6,135 nucleotides of DNA from Deltaproteobacteria bacterium (lineage in GTDB: Bacteria; Desulfobacterota; Desulfofervidia; Desulfofervidales; DG-60), in the NCBI GenBank assembly GCA_021163945.1, contig JAGGTC010000095.1, forward strand, positions 1 through 6,135, given 5' to 3'. Shown piece after piece: positions 6,118-6,135 of the stretch (position 1 is the first letter of the stretch; every line of letters starts with the position of its first letter). A program made the position numbers and the translations under genes. Under the pieces are notes generated by a model, which did not search any database, was not told the DNA's origin, and saw only the letters and a program-made list of their open reading frames with translations.

Positions 6118-6135
6118 ATAAAATAACTTCATATT

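Overview
The window most likely comes from a hyperthermophilic archaeon of the Korarchaeota/Thermoproteota type. This is inferred from four things. Ribosome-binding sites match GGAGGTGAT. Promoters are TATA-like. Arginine is mostly AGG/AGA, with frequent ATA isoleucine codons. The window also holds a MobA-like enzyme, a regulator of an archaeal HTH family and S-layer-like surface proteins. No rRNA or marker gene is present, so the lineage stays provisional. Five protein genes fill the window and no gene-free stretch exceeds about 70 bases. I saw no RNA gene, insertion sequence or CRISPR array.

Layout. (1) Positions 3-829 (+) hold the 3' end of a secreted or surface protein: InlB/Flg_new-type repeats, a Thr/Pro linker, then an S-layer-like domain. 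Its reading frame appears to shift near position 53. (2) Positions 844-3708 (-) hold a large surface protein running tail-to-tail with the first. It has a signal peptide, a beta-propeller with DxDxDG loops, several Ig-like domains, a PKD-like domain and a C-terminal membrane anchor. (3) A 56-base divergent promoter region (3709-3764) contains overlapping inverted repeats. (4) Positions 3765-4547 (+) encode a MobA-like nucleotidyltransferase with an extra C-terminal helical region. (5) Positions 4548-5597 (+) encode a cytoplasmic beta-solenoid protein with an exact 16-residue repeat, resembling bactofilins. (6) Positions 5603-6067 (-) encode a small HTH regulator resembling the archaeal family found near KaiC-like ATPases, with its own promoter at the right edge.

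How they fit together. The two left genes are cell-envelope proteins. The MobA-like and solenoid genes form a tight two-gene operon: they lie in the same frame, separated only by one TAG codon, with a ribosome-binding site just before the second ATG. This pair is the most unusual part of the window. A sugar- or cofactor-type nucleotidyltransferase joined to a solenoid recalls GlmU-like enzymes, but the repeat here is bactofilin-like rather than hexapeptide. A joint function is inference.
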